This document shows positions 8,039-16,517 of a stretch of DNA of 51,715 bases, piece by piece. Numbering within the stretch: position 1 is the first letter of the stretch; the number at the start of each line of letters is the position of its first letter. The notes beneath the pieces were generated by a model. The model was not told where the DNA came from and did not search any database. It saw nothing but the letters and a program-made list of their open reading frames with translations. Source of the DNA: an uncultured Collinsella sp. (GTDB taxonomy: Bacteria > Actinomycetota > Coriobacteriia > Coriobacteriales > Coriobacteriaceae). A program made the position numbers and the translations under genes. The DNA lies in contig UQLA01000018.1 of assembly GCA_900541745.1 (NCBI GenBank), positions 1 to 51,715 of the forward strand, in the 5' to 3' direction.

Positions 8039-8796
8039 AGCCTAACGTTTCCGGAATGATTACGCCTAATATAAGCACCAAGGTGGTCTAAGTCGGGATA
8101 TGAAGAAGACTCATTAATGCATACAAATTCCAATTCCCTTTTAATTTCAGATTTAGCATCTTTAGGAACGATGAATTCCTGACAAGTTCCGGAACCGAAC
8201 ACCTCAACAGAGCTCTCAACATCCGGCTTTGGGTGGAGGGTAAACACGCCGCTTTGCGCAACAATTCTAGAGAAACCATTAGCGGCAACGACCGCAACAG
8301 GAATCGCGCCACTATTTGAACTTCTGTCAGGACTATAAGATGTTAGAACATCATTTTCTTCCCTAAGAACTATAGGACTGGAAAATTGAGGACCAACAGC
8401 ATTTCGATTTAAATCCTTGGGTTTAAGCACAAACAACTTGGCATCAACGTCAGCAGATGAAACACCAGACACCGCGAAGAATAATGCCTGCAAAGGATTT
8501 TCAGACCAATCCAATAAACGAGTTGGAAGGCCATGATGTTGGGCTAAAACCAACCAATCCCAGTAATCTTCGGGATGAACATCAGAACGCGACAGAGCCG
8601 AGTGTTTAAACTCATCAAGCATCTGCCTCTCTGATCTTTCAAAATCGAGAGAGCGGAACACGCCTGGATTAAGATCAAAGGCAGCATTGGGTTGCCCCCT
8701 AAACCAGCAATCAAAGCCGATCTCAGCCTTCAAAGAGACGAGATCGGAGATTGAGCGAATCTCTCTAGATTTATCGGTATTAGGCAAAGAAGACAT
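8035..8796 (-). CDS. FRG domain-containing protein
   Basis: A 253-residue protein with an FRG domain, named for its Phe-Arg-Gly core. CWFRGQPNAAF near residue 30 and the second signature AQHHGLPTRLLDWSENP with LQALFFA at about 93-120 are textbook. The biochemical activity of FRG domains is not settled. They are frequent in accessory islands next to restriction, toxin and defence genes. I use the ATG at 8796; a TTG at 8802 is also possible and neither has a strong ribosome-binding site. The gene begins 44 bases after the capG stop on the same strand, so it may ride on the polysaccharide operon transcript. It is coupled to the DUF262 gene by a four-base overlap. Its base composition is much more AT-rich than capG, marking the left boundary of an insertion. 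Confidence 0.85.
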   Translation of the reverse strand: MSSLPNTDKSREIRSISDLVSLKAEIGFDCWFRGQPNAAFDLNPGVFRSLDFERSERQMLDEFKHSALSRSDVHPEDYWDWLVLAQHHGLPTRLLDWSENPLQALFFAVSGVSSADVDAKLFVLKPKDLNRNAVGPQFSSPIVLREENDVLTSYSPDRSSNSGAIPVAVVAANGFSRIVAQSGVFTLHPKPDVESSVEVFGSGTCQEFIVPKDAKSEIKRELEFVCINESSSYPDLDHLGAYIRRNHSGNVRL

Positions 8797-8840
8797 ATAC
8801 AACCGCTACGGATTTAGAAGGCTATCCATTAACAATGAAA

Positions 8841-10025
8841 CTAAAGGCTCTTCCTCCACACCATCTTGTCCACGACGCCGGTGTAGCTCTGGATGATCTT
8901 GACCACCTTGGTGGACACGGTCTCGTCGGCGTAGTCGGGCACGGGCGCCTCGGGCAGCGACCCCTCCGCGTCGAGCTCGACGGCGGTGCGGACGGCCTGC
9001 AGCAACCCCTTCTCGGAGATGCCGGCGAGCGTGAAGCATGCCTTGTCCAGGGCCTCGGGGCGCTCGGTGGAGGTGCGGATGCACACTGCCGGGAACGGAT
9101 GCCCGACGCTCGCGAAGAAGCTGGACTCCTCGGGCAGGGTGCCGGAGTCGGACACCACCGCGAAGGCGTTCATCTGCAGGCAGTTGTAGTCGTGGAAGCC
9201 CATGGGCTCGTGCATGCGCACGCGCGGGTCGAGCTGGAAGCCGGTGGCCTCCAGGCGCTTGCGGGAGCGCGGGTGGCAGGAGTACAGGATCGGCATGTCG
9301 TACTTCTCCGCGAGCGCGTTGATCGCGGAGAACAGGCTCGTGAAGTTCGCCTCGGTGTCGATGTTCTCCTCGCGGTGGGCGGACAGCAGCATGTAGCGCT
9401 TGGGCTCCAGGCCGAGCTCGGAGAGGATATCGGATGCCTCGATCTTTCCCAGGTTGGCGCGCAGGACCTCCGCCATGGGCGATCCCGTGACGTAGGTGCG
9501 CTCGGGGGCGCAGCCGGTGTCCTTGAGGTAGCGGCGGGCGTGCTCGGAGTAGGCCAGGTTGACGTCGGAGATCACATCGACGATGCGGCGGTTGGTCTCC
9601 TCGGGCAGGCACTCGTCCTTGCAGCGGTTGCCCGCCTCCATGTGGAAGATGGGGATGTGGAGCCTCTTGGCCGCGATGGCGGACAGGCAGCTGTTGGTGT
9701 CGCCCAGGATCAGCAGCGCGTCGGGCTGCACCTGCACCATGAGCTTATAGCTCGCGGCGATGATGTTGCCCACGGTCTCGCCCAGGTCGGCGCCCACGGC
9801 GTCCAGGTAGACGTCGGGGTCGTCCAGCGACAGGTCGCGGAAGAAGATGCCGTTGAGCGTGTAGTCGTAGTTCTGCCCGGTGTGCGCAAGCAGGCAGTCG
9901 AAGTGGCGGCGGCACTTCTTGATGACCTCGGACAGGCGGATGACCTCGGGGCGGGTGCCCACGATGATCAGTAGCTTCAGGCGGCCGTCGTCCTTGAATG
10001 CGATATCGGAATAGTCCTTGCCCAT
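8841..10025 (-). CDS. capG: UDP-N-acetyl-L-fucosamine synthase-type 2-epimerase (CapG/FnlC, WecB family)
   Basis: A 394-residue member of the non-hydrolysing UDP-GlcNAc 2-epimerase family. Visible motifs are GTRPEVIRLSEV near residue 23, AHTGQNYD, MEAGNRCKDECLPEETNRR, SAHREEN and DSGTLPEES, covering the UDP-binding and catalytic regions of the GT-B-like fold. Because it directly follows CapE and CapF homologues, it most likely catalyses the last epimerisation, UDP-N-acetyl-L-talosamine type sugar to UDP-N-acetyl-L-fucosamine, rather than making ManNAc. It begins five bases after the capF stop. Strong GC richness contrasts with the AT-rich FRG gene after it. The pathway role is from the neighbourhood; the fold is certain. 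Confidence 0.85.
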   Translation of the reverse strand: MGKDYSDIAFKDDGRLKLLIIVGTRPEVIRLSEVIKKCRRHFDCLLAHTGQNYDYTLNGIFFRDLSLDDPDVYLDAVGADLGETVGNIIAASYKLMVQVQPDALLILGDTNSCLSAIAAKRLHIPIFHMEAGNRCKDECLPEETNRRIVDVISDVNLAYSEHARRYLKDTGCAPERTYVTGSPMAEVLRANLGKIEASDILSELGLEPKRYMLLSAHREENIDTEANFTSLFSAINALAEKYDMPILYSCHPRSRKRLEATGFQLDPRVRMHEPMGFHDYNCLQMNAFAVVSDSGTLPEESSFFASVGHPFPAVCIRTSTERPEALDKACFTLAGISEKGLLQAVRTAVELDAEGSLPEAPVPDYADETVSTKVVKIIQSYTGVVDKMVWRKSL

Positions 10026-10029
10026 GCGG

Positions 10030-11247
10030 CTAGACCTCCTCGTAGTAGGTGTCGGGGTCCTCGGGGTCGAAGGGCTCGTTGGCCCACATGACCGTCACGA
10101 GGTCCTCGGTTTCGGACAGGTTGGTGATGGAGTGCGTGTATCCGGGGATCATCTCCACGGCTCGCATGTCAGAGCCGGAGACGGTGTACTCGTCGACGGG
10201 GAACGGGTTGCCCTCGGCGTCCTCCCCCACCTTCCTCAGCTTGATGCTCGCGGTGCCGGAGACCACCAGGAACCTCTCCCACTTGCTCATGTGCCAGTGG
10301 TTGCCCTTGGTGATGCCGGGTTTGGAAACGTTGACGGAGACCTGGCCGCGCTCGGGCGTGCGCAGGAACTCGGTGAACGAGCCGCGCGCGTCCGTGTTGG
10401 GCTTGAGGCCGTAGGCGAAGTCGCCCGGCTCGTAGTAGGACAGGAACGTGCTCCAGAGCTTCTTGGAGAAGGAGCCCTCCGTCAGGTCGGGGACCGACAG
10501 CGTCTCGCGGCTGTCTCGGAAGCCGTCCAGCAGGCAGACGATCTCGCCCAGGGTCTTCACGTCGGTGTCGGGCACGTAGCAGAACTCGTCGCCGTCGACG
10601 CGCTCGAGGCCCTCGTATCCGCAGCGGTGCTCCCCGCCGAGCAGCGCGCCCAGCATCTCACCGACCAGGTCGTCGATGTAGAGGAGCTCGAGCTCCACCG
10701 AGGGGTCGTTGACGGTGTAGGGGCGGCCGTTGGCGATGGCGTCGCAGAAGGTGGCCACGGCGGAGTTGTAGCGCGGGCGGCACCACTTGCCGTAGAGGTT
10801 GGGGAAGCGGTAGATGAGCACGGGCGCGCCGGTGCGCTCGGAGTACCCGCGGAAGAGGCCCTCCCCCGCGAGCTTCGACTCGCCGTAGACCGAGCCCTCG
10901 AAGCGGCCCGACAGGCTCGCCTGCGCGGAGCTGGAGAGCATGACGGGGCACCTGTTCCCGTGGCGCTCGAGCGTCTCGAGCAGCGTGGAGGCGAACCCGA
11001 AGTTGCCCTCCATGAACTCGGACTGGTCCTTTGGGCGGTTGACGCCCGCCAGGTTGAAGACGAAGTCGGCGCGGGAGCAGTAGTCCTCCAGCTCGGCGGG
11101 CGTCGAGTCGAGGTCGTACTCCATGACCTCGAGGGGAAGGAGCGACTGGTATTTCGCGCGGCGGTCCTTGCCGTCCCTTATGTTCTTCAGCGCGCAGCAG
11201 AGGTTCCTGCCCACGAAGCCCCTGGCGCCGGTGACGAGGACGCGCAC
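10030..11247 (-). CDS. capF: CapF-type bifunctional reductase/3-epimerase (SDR plus cupin)
   Basis: A 405-residue protein with an N-terminal NAD(P)-binding SDR domain (VTGARGFVGRNLC at residues 5-17, YGESKLAGEG as the YxxxK catalytic motif near 141) and a C-terminal cupin domain from about 275 (GSFTEFLRT, then KGNHWHMSKWERFLVVSG with metal-binding histidines). This two-domain layout is characteristic of CapF/FnlB, which converts the CapE product through C3 epimerisation and reduction on the route to UDP-L-FucNAc. It starts one base after the capE stop region and is followed closely by capG, so the three enzymes are made together. Length is close to the roughly 370-residue Staphylococcus aureus enzyme. 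Confidence 0.88.
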   Translation of the reverse strand: MRVLVTGARGFVGRNLCCALKNIRDGKDRRAKYQSLLPLEVMEYDLDSTPAELEDYCSRADFVFNLAGVNRPKDQSEFMEGNFGFASTLLETLERHGNRCPVMLSSSAQASLSGRFEGSVYGESKLAGEGLFRGYSERTGAPVLIYRFPNLYGKWCRPRYNSAVATFCDAIANGRPYTVNDPSVELELLYIDDLVGEMLGALLGGEHRCGYEGLERVDGDEFCYVPDTDVKTLGEIVCLLDGFRDSRETLSVPDLTEGSFSKKLWSTFLSYYEPGDFAYGLKPNTDARGSFTEFLRTPERGQVSVNVSKPGITKGNHWHMSKWERFLVVSGTASIKLRKVGEDAEGNPFPVDEYTVSGSDMRAVEMIPGYTHSITNLSETEDLVTVMWANEPFDPEDPDTYYEEV

Positions 11248-11248
11248 C

Positions 11249-12298
11249 CTACTGCACCGCCTCGTGCTCGCGGCCCTCGAGCGCCAGCTGCACGTACTCG
11301 GCGGTCTTGATCTTGGCGATGGTGCCCTCCACGTCGAGCCTCTCGGTGTTGTGGGAGGTGTAGGACTCGTCTGCCTGGGTCTCCACCTCGCCGTCCACGA
11401 CGAACTTGTCGTAGTTCAGGTCGCGCGAGTCGCAGGCCACGCGGTAGTAGCCGCCCATGTCCTCGGCGCGCAGGCGCTCCTCGCGGGTCATGAGGGTCTC
11501 GAAGAGCTTCTCGCCGTGGCGGGTGCCGATCACCTGGGTGCCCACGCGGCCGAAGACCTCCTGGACCGCCTCGGCGAGGTCGCCGATCGTGGATGCAGGG
11601 GCCTTCTGGATGAACAGGTCGCCGGGGTTGGCGTGCTCGAAGGCGAACTGCACCAGGTCCACGGCCTCGTCCAGGTTCATGAGGAAGCGGGTCATGTTGG
11701 GGTCGGTGACCGTGAGCGGCTCGCCCTTGCGGATGCGGTCGATGAACAGCGGGATGACGCTGCCGCGCGAGCACATGACGTTGCCGTAGCGGGTGCAGCA
11801 GATGGTGGTGCGGCCGGCGCCGTTGCGGGCGTTGGCGTAGATGATGGACTCCATCATGGCCTTGGACTTGCCCATGGCGTTGATGGGGTAGGCCGCCTTG
11901 TCGGTGGACAGGCACACGACGCGGTCGACGCCCTCCTCGATCGCGGCGTGCAGGACGTTGTCCGTGCCGATGACGTTGGTGCGCACGGCCTCCATGGGGA
12001 AGAACTCGCAGGAGGGCACCTGCTTGAGGGCGGCGGCATGGAAGATGTAGTCCACGCCGTGCATGGCATCTCGCACCGACTGGGCATTGCGGACGTCGCC
12101 GATGAAGAAGCGGACCTTGGAGGCGAGCTCGGGTGACTTCTCCTGCAGGCGGTGGCGCATGTCGTCCTGCTTCTTCTCGTCACGCGAGAAGATGCGGATC
12201 TCGGCCAGGTCGGTGTTCATGAAGTGCTTGAGCACCGTGTTGCCGAACGAGCCGGTGCCGCCCGCGATCATCAGGGTCTTGTTTTTAAAGCTGCTCAT
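11249..12298 (-). CDS. capE: UDP-GlcNAc 4,6-dehydratase/5-epimerase (CapE/FnlA type)
   Basis: A 349-residue SDR enzyme with the nucleotide-binding GGTGSFGNTVL at residues 13-23, the family motifs FHAAALKQVPSCE and LSTDKAAYPINAMGKSK. In the last, Met replaces the usual catalytic Tyr of YxxxK, as in inverting CapE/FlaA1-type dehydratases. It should perform the first step of UDP-L-FucNAc synthesis: 4,6-dehydration with C5 epimerisation of UDP-GlcNAc. Its ATG overlaps the stop of the glycosyltransferase (TAATG), showing translational coupling. The sharp rise in GC relative to the upstream glycosyltransferase suggests that capE-F-G entered the operon as a cassette of different origin. Confidence 0.88.
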   Translation of the reverse strand: MSSFKNKTLMIAGGTGSFGNTVLKHFMNTDLAEIRIFSRDEKKQDDMRHRLQEKSPELASKVRFFIGDVRNAQSVRDAMHGVDYIFHAAALKQVPSCEFFPMEAVRTNVIGTDNVLHAAIEEGVDRVVCLSTDKAAYPINAMGKSKAMMESIIYANARNGAGRTTICCTRYGNVMCSRGSVIPLFIDRIRKGEPLTVTDPNMTRFLMNLDEAVDLVQFAFEHANPGDLFIQKAPASTIGDLAEAVQEVFGRVGTQVIGTRHGEKLFETLMTREERLRAEDMGGYYRVACDSRDLNYDKFVVDGEVETQADESYTSHNTERLDVEGTIAKIKTAEYVQLALEGREHEAVQ

Positions 12299-13575
12299 TA
12301 GTTGCCTTTCGATTGAAGTAAATCTTTGATAATTGCCGTGAGCTGGGCGAAGAACTTTTGCCGCGAGAAACGCTCGGAGTAGAGCATCCTTGCGTTTTGA
12401 GCCAGGTCTGTGCGACCCTCTGGGCCCATGCGCGAAAAGCGCCTCATAGCATCAGCGAGAGCTACTGGGTCCTCTGCCGGACAAGCAATTCCGCAGTTAG
12501 AGTCAGCAACAATCTTGCCGATCGTGCCGTCAACAGCACACAGAATGGGCTTGCCTGCTGCCAAATAGGACTGGAACTTGCGGGGTATCGTGTAAACAGG
12601 GACGAGAGAGCCGCCGTGCGCAGGCTTGGAAAGGGTTAGCAACATGGCATCGGATTCCGAATAGACCTTCGGCATGGCCTCAATTGGCATTCGTCCAACG
12701 AACTCCACATTGGTCGCTTCAAGCTCAACCGCGAGAGCTCTGCATGCATCTAGGCGAGAGCCTGAACCGACAATACGCACGTGGATGGGCTCATGCACCA
12801 GAAGCGATGCTGCTTGGACAATCGTTTCGACACCTTGATTTCCACCAATATTTCCTGCAAAGGTAAAAACAGTCTTACGGACATTGGCTTCGGCTGTGTC
12901 GGCTACGCGCTCGAATGTCTCTTCTGCGAGCTGCGGTAGCCAAACGGTCTTAAGATTATGAAGGTTTAACTGCTCATCGAAGTATGCTGTAAACCCCGGA
13001 GAGGTCACCGCCACCATGTCCGCTCGTCTATAGATACTGCGAGAAACTCGCCGCATAATCCTGTACGGTAGACCATCTCGGCTCAATCCGCCCGTCAGCA
13101 TGTCCTCCGGCCACAAATCAAACGACCATAGAAGGCAGGGCACCCCCTGCTTCCTTGCTATGCGTAGAGCTGGAAGTGCCATAAGCACAGGTGAATACTG
13201 CATGCATAACACGCAGTCGTATCGTCTATCCATTGCAGCGTTTGTCAACCATGACGCAATAGGAAACGAAAAGTAATTAGCTACCCGCTTTAGTTTATTT
13301 AATAATCCGTTTAAGTCAGCACCTCGAGAGACGATGGGGACCCGCACTACACGTACGCCATCAACTATCTCATCCCTGTGCTTGCCTCCACGGAACTCCT
13401 CAGGCACATTACCTTCTGGATAATTAGGAAGCGCTGTCAGCACCGTGACGTCATGTCCCAGTCGCGCTAACCCCTCACACACCTCGGAGACATTAAACGG
13501 CTCGGGTTTATAGTGTTGGCTAACAACTAGAATCTTCAGCGCTATAGCCTTATCGTTCTCTGTTTTCAATCTCAT
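12298..13575 (-). CDS. family 4 glycosyltransferase (WbuB-like)
   Basis: About 425 residues, GT-B fold. The N-terminal domain has ILVVSQHYKPEPFNVSEV with LARLGHDVTVLTALPNYPEG; the C-terminal domain has FAGNIGGNQGVETIV, VRIVGSGSRL, VEFVGRMP and an E/D-containing YTIPRKFQSYLAAGKPIL region. These resemble WbuB-type transferases, which add N-acetyl-L-fucosamine, fitting the capE-F-G genes downstream. It should act on the cytoplasmic face on an undecaprenyl-linked acceptor. I place the start at the ATG at 13575, which overlaps the sugar-transferase stop (TAATG); the frame is open to 13650 but that part is inside the upstream gene. Donor specificity is inference. Confidence 0.8.
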   Translation of the reverse strand: MRLKTENDKAIALKILVVSQHYKPEPFNVSEVCEGLARLGHDVTVLTALPNYPEGNVPEEFRGGKHRDEIVDGVRVVRVPIVSRGADLNGLLNKLKRVANYFSFPIASWLTNAAMDRRYDCVLCMQYSPVLMALPALRIARKQGVPCLLWSFDLWPEDMLTGGLSRDGLPYRIMRRVSRSIYRRADMVAVTSPGFTAYFDEQLNLHNLKTVWLPQLAEETFERVADTAEANVRKTVFTFAGNIGGNQGVETIVQAASLLVHEPIHVRIVGSGSRLDACRALAVELEATNVEFVGRMPIEAMPKVYSESDAMLLTLSKPAHGGSLVPVYTIPRKFQSYLAAGKPILCAVDGTIGKIVADSNCGIACPAEDPVALADAMRRFSRMGPEGRTDLAQNARMLYSERFSRQKFFAQLTAIIKDLLQSKGN

Positions 13576-14288
13576 TAGCGGCCTGTCTTGGATTTTCCGA
13601 ACATTGCACCGAACGTGCCCGTGAAGCATTTCCAGTCCATGCGGAAACAACGGCTCCGCACGTAGTGGAGCTCAATCTTCTGTCGCAGGCCGCTCTCGAA
13701 GGTCGCAGCGTTACGATCAGTCGCCTGCCACAAGCCCGTAATGCCGGGTTGGACAGAAAGCAACTCGGCCTTCTCCTCATCGGAAAAGTGTTGCTCAAGC
13801 TCATCCCTTGTAATGGGTCGCGGGCCGATGACTGAAAGGTCACCGTTCAGCACGTTCAGGAACTGCGGCATCTCGTCAATCGAGCACTTGCGGATAAACT
13901 GGCCGACTTTAGTAATGCGAGGATCGTCATCGACCTTGCGCTCGACTTCCCACTGATGCAGCTGCTCAGGACTCAGATACTTCTGCACGTTGCCGGCGTC
14001 GGCGACCATGCTGCGAAGCTTAAGAATCTTGATAGTCTTACCGCCCTTGCCGAAGCGCTCCTGTGCGTACAGCGGGTTTCCGGGAGATTCAATACAAATA
14101 AACGCACAGACAATGGACACTGGAATTACCAGCACAACGCTCACGCAAAGGCTAAATATAAAATCGAACAGTCGTTTTAGAAATCGATAGGCCAACGTAC
14201 CGCTCGGCTTAATCTCTAAAGCAGCTGGCTTGGCTCCAACGGCTGTGACTCCGCTATATTCAGTTTTGTCTGACACTATTTCCTTCAA
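13575..14288 (-). CDS. undecaprenyl-phosphate sugar phosphotransferase (initiating transferase)
   Basis: A 237-residue polyisoprenyl-phosphate hexose-1-phosphate transferase. A single membrane segment (about 45-67, FIFSLCVSVVLVIPVSIVCAF) precedes the catalytic domain. Signatures are PLYAQERFGKGGK, ILKLRSM, KVGQFIRKCSIDEMPQFLNVL, LSVIGPRPI and VQPGITGLWQ. It starts polymer assembly by moving a sugar-1-phosphate onto undecaprenyl phosphate. It lacks the multi-helix N-terminal region of WbaP/WcaJ, so it is the short form. The start is either TTG at 14288 or GTG at 14276, the latter with AAGGA four bases upstream. It follows loaP by 55 bases. Confidence 0.88.
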   Translation of the reverse strand: MKEIVSDKTEYSGVTAVGAKPAALEIKPSGTLAYRFLKRLFDFIFSLCVSVVLVIPVSIVCAFICIESPGNPLYAQERFGKGGKTIKILKLRSMVADAGNVQKYLSPEQLHQWEVERKVDDDPRITKVGQFIRKCSIDEMPQFLNVLNGDLSVIGPRPITRDELEQHFSDEEKAELLSVQPGITGLWQATDRNAATFESGLRQKIELHYVRSRCFRMDWKCFTGTFGAMFGKSKTGR

Positions 14289-14343
14289 ACCTACGTCCCC
14301 GCCCCCGGAGATCCTCCCTGTCCCGTTAAACAGTCGCCTGCAG

Positions 14344-14889
14344 CTAGGCGATCGCCTTTTTAAGGTTTCGCATTACGCGCTGCTCGGCTGAAAGCACGGC
14401 AAGGCCAACGCGCGTGGTTACGCGTCGGCCGCACAGGTCAAGCTCCAAATAAGCAGTGCTCTTGCGTCTGTTAATGGTTTTGATAAGGCCTTCGTGGCCC
14501 AGCAGCGGACCTGCCGTCACTACGACCTGGTCGCCGTCTTTTAGGGCCTCGCTCATGGGCACTACACGGTCTCCCACATGCGTAAAGCTGCCAATAAGCT
14601 GGACCTCTTCTTTTGCCAGCGGCACAAACTGACCGTCCTGGGATAACACCCGGGCAAAGTCGTCCATGAGCAGCAGATACTGTTGCACGGTGCGGGGATC
14701 TGCCGTGTCGCAGATAAGATAACCGGGAAAGAGCGGCTTGGTCGTATTGACCCATTCGCCGTGTACTTTGATCTCGGTTTGAAATTGGGGATAAAAGAGC
14801 TCCTGCATGGCGCCAGCCGGCACCATACGCTCGATGCGCTCGCGCATTACGTCTTCGCGACCGTTAATGACCTGGATCACATACCACAC
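14344..14889 (-). CDS. loaP: LoaP-type NusG paralogue (processive antiterminator)
   Basis: About 181 residues. The N-terminal NGN domain begins WYVIQVINGREDVMRERIERM and contains ELFYPQFQ and KPLFPGYLIC. The C-terminal KOW domain carries DGDQVVVTAGPLLGHEGLIKTI. This fits specialised NusG paralogues such as LoaP, which bind RNA polymerase and promote read-through of long polysaccharide or antibiotic operons. Being the first gene of a polysaccharide operon is typical. The frame is open from GTG at 14898, but GTG at 14889 lies nine bases after AAGGGGG and gives a start directly before Trp-Tyr, as in NusG proteins. A strong dual hairpin lies about 160 bases upstream and is a plausible recognition element. 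Confidence 0.85.
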   Translation of the reverse strand: MWYVIQVINGREDVMRERIERMVPAGAMQELFYPQFQTEIKVHGEWVNTTKPLFPGYLICDTADPRTVQQYLLLMDDFARVLSQDGQFVPLAKEEVQLIGSFTHVGDRVVPMSEALKDGDQVVVTAGPLLGHEGLIKTINRRKSTAYLELDLCGRRVTTRVGLAVLSAEQRVMRNLKKAIA

Positions 14890-15051
14890 GAGCACCACCC
14901 CCTTGCTGTCTTACGTGTGGCTCACGGGGTTTGGGTATGGCTTCGCCAGGGCACTTATGCGCGAAGGCGCTCCATATTCAAACCCTGAGCCCAGTTAGAC
15001 AAGCACGTGGCTCTGCCCCACCGTGAACGGTATGTATAAGTGCAGTTGCTA

Positions 15052-15148
15052 GAGTCGCGGACGTGTATCGCAAAAAAGACCGCGACTCCAGCTGGCTGCG
15101 TGCGATCCAGTCAAGCGGGAACAAAACTGGACCGCACGCAGACAGCTG
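15052..15148 (-). promoter_or_regulatory. adjacent dual hairpin in the loaP leader
   Basis: On the minus strand two hairpins abut without a gap. The first pairs 15148-15126 with 15111-15089, 23 positions with one mismatch and one G-U, around a 14-base loop. The second pairs 15088-15080 with 15060-15052, nine perfect pairs around a 19-base loop that includes a T6 run. Dual hairpins in the 5' leader are the known RNA signal for LoaP in Bacillus, so this is a good candidate for its target. The roughly 790-base stretch between loaP and the tRNA otherwise shows no gene; its promoter was not identified with confidence. Confidence 0.6.
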
Positions 15149-15643
15149 CAGAACTGCTGCGAATTGTCATGAAATATCGAATAGAAAGAACAGCTTGTAC
15201 ATAGACAAGAACAAAGTCATTCGATGGGATGCGCATGACGACGCTATTGGAGCTCGTGGTTTTTCTGGCACCGCCGTTACGGCCGGATGCTGATCTACCC
15301 TGTGCTTCACAACCGAATAAGCCGTGAACGCAGTTGAACCCATGTAACGGTAGTTATCCTAGCACAAGACTGCTAGAAACCGATTTAGGTCGTGCACGGC
15401 AACATATCATTCATTTGCAGTGCTTAAGGGGTTTATTTTGCAAACTTGTTCACATTAACGCAGGTCTATACGGGTGCGGTGTTGGCATGCACCGCCCAAG
15501 CCGCAACGCTGACGACGTGAAATGCAAAAAGGAATTGAGTTGGGTTAACAAACTATGTACAGAAGTGGGAAGTAAGTTGCGCAACTTTTTGCGGTGTGGG
15601 TGTTGGTGTGGCGTCACTTTGGCTTGCGTGGTGGCTGCATATG

Positions 15644-15673
15644 AAAAAAGCCTTCGGCTTCCCGAAGGCTTTG
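15644..15673 (-). terminator. terminator of the tRNA-Ala gene
   Basis: On the minus strand a ten-pair stem (AAGCCTTCGG with CCGAAGGCTT) closed by GAAG is followed by a run of T. It lies ten bases after the tRNA 3' end, so it is a standard rho-independent terminator. Confidence 0.9.
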
Positions 15674-15682
15674 CATTCACGA

Positions 15683-15758
15683 TGGTGGAGACGAGGGGGA
15701 TCGAACCCCTGACCTCTTGACTGCCAGTCAAGCGCTCTCCCAGCTGAGCTACGCCCCC
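15683..15758 (-). tRNA. tRNA-Ala (anticodon GGC)
   Basis: A 76-nt cloverleaf on the minus strand with encoded CCA. The acceptor stem pairs GGGGGCG with CGTCTCC and includes the G3-U70 pair that identifies alanine tRNAs. The anticodon stem is CTTGA/TCAAG and the loop CTGGCAG contains anticodon GGC, which reads GCC. The T arm has GGTTCGATCC. A terminator follows immediately. Confidence 0.95.
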
Positions 15759-15839
15759 GTGACGATGAGATACTATAGGGGAAGATTCTTGGTTGTGCAA
15801 GAAGTTTTTTGCAATTGCTTCTAGCACTTACGAGTTTTC

Positions 15840-16508
15840 CTATTTGCCCACCGTCCCGATAAAACCCTCACGTAACAAATACGCTATCGCAGTACCGGTG
15901 TGGACTTCAATCTTTGCTGTGGATCGGACTATGTTGCTAATACCCGTGTCGGCCAAGAGGCCCAAGGGGCTGCGATCTAGCTCCCACTCTAGGCCGTGTT
16001 CGCTTATCTCTGTGTTGGGAGCGATGGCGATGATGGAGAAGGTTTTGCCCTCGGCGCCCTCGATGGTCCAGGTCTCGTCCTGGTGCAGGATTCTGGCCGT
16101 CACTTCGTCTTCTTCGATCCAGACGGGGGCGTCCGCATAGCCTGCCAGGAGCCCTAACACAGACAAGGCCATGTCCGGACGGCCGCCGGTGGCGCAGGTT
16201 GCCACCACTTCGGCACCCGGCCAACGGCGGCGGACAGAATCGAGTGCCAGTGCCAGATCGGTGTAGTCCTTGTAAGGGTTGTGACGCTCCACCTCAAAGG
16301 CTTCGGCGGCATCGACCAGAGCACGTCCCCCATCGCTTACGGTGTCGGCGTCGCCCACGTAGACGTCGCAGCTCAGTCCCGCGCCCAGCAGCGCGTCGAG
16401 CCCGCGGTCCACGGCGACAACGTGATCGCACTCCCCTGCCAGATGGCACAGCAGCTCGGGGCTCGCCAGCACCGGCGAGCCGCAAACCACTAATACTTTG
16501 CAAGCCAC
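15840..16508 (-). CDS. thiN: thiamine pyrophosphokinase
   Basis: A 222-residue thiamine diphosphokinase that transfers pyrophosphate from ATP to thiamine to give the cofactor TPP. Motifs in order are VVAVDRGLDALLGAG, VGDADTVS and NPYKDYTDLALAL in the N-terminal catalytic domain, then CATGGRPDMALSVLGLL, and a C-terminal beta domain that ends with a VHTGTAIAYLLREG segment lining the thiamine site. Length is standard. It starts nine bases after the HAD gene stop on the same strand, forming a two-gene operon. No TPP riboswitch is visible upstream of the pair. The gene is followed by tRNA-Ala on the same strand. Confidence 0.9.
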   Translation of the reverse strand: MACKVLVVCGSPVLASPELLCHLAGECDHVVAVDRGLDALLGAGLSCDVYVGDADTVSDGGRALVDAAEAFEVERHNPYKDYTDLALALDSVRRRWPGAEVVATCATGGRPDMALSVLGLLAGYADAPVWIEEDEVTARILHQDETWTIEGAEGKTFSIIAIAPNTEISEHGLEWELDRSPLGLLADTGISNIVRSTAKIEVHTGTAIAYLLREGFIGTVGK

Positions 16509-16517
16509 GGCCCTCGC

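Noticed and set aside
15160..15640. A gene or small RNA in the gap between the loaP leader and tRNA-Ala.
   Set aside because: Short frames only, no ribosome-binding site and no terminator other than that of the tRNA.
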